A stretch of 7,227 nt of DNA, from NCBI GenBank assembly GCA_023384025.1, contig JAHDXX010000164.1:1-7227 (forward strand). The letters run 5' to 3'. Positions 6,049 through 7,227 of the stretch are shown here, piece after piece. The notes under the pieces were generated by a model. That model was not told where the DNA came from, ran no database searches, and worked only from the letters and a program-made list of their open reading frames with translations. Within the stretch, counting starts at the first letter, position 1. Every line of letters starts with the position of its first letter. The stretch comes from Sphingomonadaceae bacterium. Lineage in GTDB: Bacteria; Pseudomonadota; Alphaproteobacteria; Sphingomonadales; Sphingomonadaceae. Position numbers and translations under genes: made by a program.

Positions 6049-7227
6049 TGGCGCTGCCCCGCATCTCCAAGGTCTTTGCAGCCGTCAATGCCGGGTCTTT
6101 CCGCATTTCGGCGATGATCCTCGGCCTGTCCGAGACCGGCGAGATGATCGTCCTGGGCACCGGCCACCGCGCCAGCCAAGGCATCCGCCGCGGCTATGTC
6201 ACCGACATGGCAGCGGCAACCTATGCCATCCGTGACGCGGTGGAACGGGCGGAAAAGGCGGCGGGTACACGGGTGTCGAGCGTATGGGTCGGCTGTTCCG
6301 GTGCCGGCCTTGCCAGTCAGGTCGCGCGGGTGGAGATCGACATCGGCGGACGGCGGATCGAGGAAGACGACATCGAGCAACTGCTGGTGCTCGCCCGCCA
6401 CAGCATCCAGCCTGACGGTCGCATGGTGCTTCATGCGCAGCCCGCGCACTACACACTCGATGGTGCCCATGGCGTCGCCAACCCCAAAGGCCTTCATGCC
6501 GAGCGGCTGGGGGTGGACGTTCATGTGATGCTGGCAGACGGCGCCCCGGTCAGGAACCTGATCGAAGCGGTGGAGAATGCCCACCTCTCGGTCGAGGCGA
6601 TTGTCGCAGCACCGATTGCCAGCGGGTTTGCCTGCCTTTCGCCCGAGGAGCGCGATCTCGGCACAGCGCTGGTCGAGATCGGCGGTGAAGTGACCAATGT
6701 CTCGGTCTATGCCGGGGGAATGTTGCTGGGCCTGCAGCCGATCGCGCGCGGTTCGGGTGACATTACCGATGCAGTGGCTTCGGCATTCGGCATTCGCCGG
6801 TTCCAGGCCGAACGGCTCAAGTGCGTATCCGGCTCGGCCATCGCCAGCCGCACCGACCACCGCGAGATGATCCCGGTGCTGGGGCCGGGCGAGGCGGCGG
6901 CGGAGGCCGGTGCGACGGGGAATGCCGAAGCCAACCGGATCCCGCGTGCGGAGCTTGTCTCCGTCATCACCGAGGAACTTGCGCGCCTGACGACCGATAT
7001 AGGCAAGGCGCTGAAGGATATGGGCTTCTCTGGCGCCAAGGGCGGACAGGTCGTGCTCACCGGCGGCGGGGCGGAATTGGCCGGAATGGCCGAGTTTGCG
7101 CAGACGGCCTTGGGCCGCCCGGTCCGGATCGGCAAGCCAGCCACCTTGCGCGGGCTCCCCGAAGCGCACGCCACGCCGGGTTTCGCCGGCCTCGCCGGTC
7201 TGTGCCTTTACGCCGCCGAGGATCCGG
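6048..7227 (+). CDS. ftsA: FtsA, actin-like FtsZ membrane anchor (3' end missing)
   Basis: FtsA is a cytoplasmic actin-fold protein that tethers FtsZ to the membrane and signals to the divisome. The window holds 393 codons and one further base; about 420 residues are usual, so the C-terminal amphipathic membrane helix lies beyond the edge. ATG 6048 shares its A with the ftsQ TGA, and AAGGAG at 6034-6039 precedes it by 8 nt. The family pattern is clear: SQGIRRGYVTD, the 1C domain from about residue 80 to 158 (VSSVWVGCSGAGLAS to HVMLADGAP), NPKGLHAERLGV, the phosphate-2 region ALVEIGGEVTNVSVY at 207-221, and the adenosine motif VVLTGGGAEL at 335-344. Oddly, the phosphate-1 motif reads VNAGSFR, with N14 where Asp is usual, and phosphate 2 has E210, E214 and N217 in place of Asp, Gly and Asp. 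ATP handling may therefore differ from E. coli FtsA. Confidence 0.95.
   Translation, partial: MALPRISKVFAAVNAGSFRISAMILGLSETGEMIVLGTGHRASQGIRRGYVTDMAAATYAIRDAVERAEKAAGTRVSSVWVGCSGAGLASQVARVEIDIGGRRIEEDDIEQLLVLARHSIQPDGRMVLHAQPAHYTLDGAHGVANPKGLHAERLGVDVHVMLADGAPVRNLIEAVENAHLSVEAIVAAPIASGFACLSPEERDLGTALVEIGGEVTNVSVYAGGMLLGLQPIARGSGDITDAVASAFGIRRFQAERLKCVSGSAIASRTDHREMIPVLGPGEAAAEAGATGNAEANRIPRAELVSVITEELARLTTDIGKALKDMGFSGAKGGQVVLTGGGAELAGMAEFAQTALGRPVRIGKPATLRGLPEAHATPGFAGLAGLCLYAAEDP

Noticed and set aside
5469..7169. Long open frame on the - strand across ftsQ and ftsA (566 aa)
   Set aside because: Same reason: composition shadow of two clear + strand genes, without any domain.

Overview
The window is a stretch of the division and cell wall (dcw) cluster of a GC-rich alphaproteobacterium, most likely a member of the Sphingomonadales (Erythrobacteraceae/Sphingomonadaceae type). 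This placement rests on gene order, on protein wording (for example the FtsA and FtsQ sequences) and on the style of the small palindromic repeats. It is inference from remembered family sequences, not from a database search. All genes lie on the + strand.

Layout: ftsW (3' end only, up to 490), murG (487-1668), murC (1665-3074), murB (3071-4087), ddl (4182-5150), ftsQ (5143-6048), ftsA (6048 to the window edge, 3' end missing). Every junction except one is a short start/stop overlap, which suggests one polycistronic mRNA with translational coupling. The exception is the 94-nt murB-ddl gap, most of which is a palindromic repeat. I see no RNA gene, transposase gene, CRISPR array, convincing promoter or intrinsic terminator.

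Function: MurG makes lipid II at the inner face of the membrane, and FtsW is the septal SEDS glycosyltransferase that polymerises it. MurB makes UDP-MurNAc, MurC adds L-Ala to it, and Ddl supplies D-Ala-D-Ala. FtsQ and FtsA are divisome parts that link septal synthesis to the FtsZ ring; ftsZ would be expected just downstream.

The main points of interest lie outside the ordinary gene content. (1) A palindromic element of about 142 bp, made of four nested hairpins, sits in frame inside murB and adds about 47 residues in a predicted surface turn, while the catalytic residues stay intact. (2) A second, unrelated 68-bp palindrome fills the murB-ddl gap and ends inside the ddl ribosome-binding site. 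In both elements the arms differ mainly at positions that keep their local hairpins paired. (3) FtsA has lost acidic and glycine residues in both phosphate-binding motifs of its actin-like ATP site. I found no new multi-gene system here.
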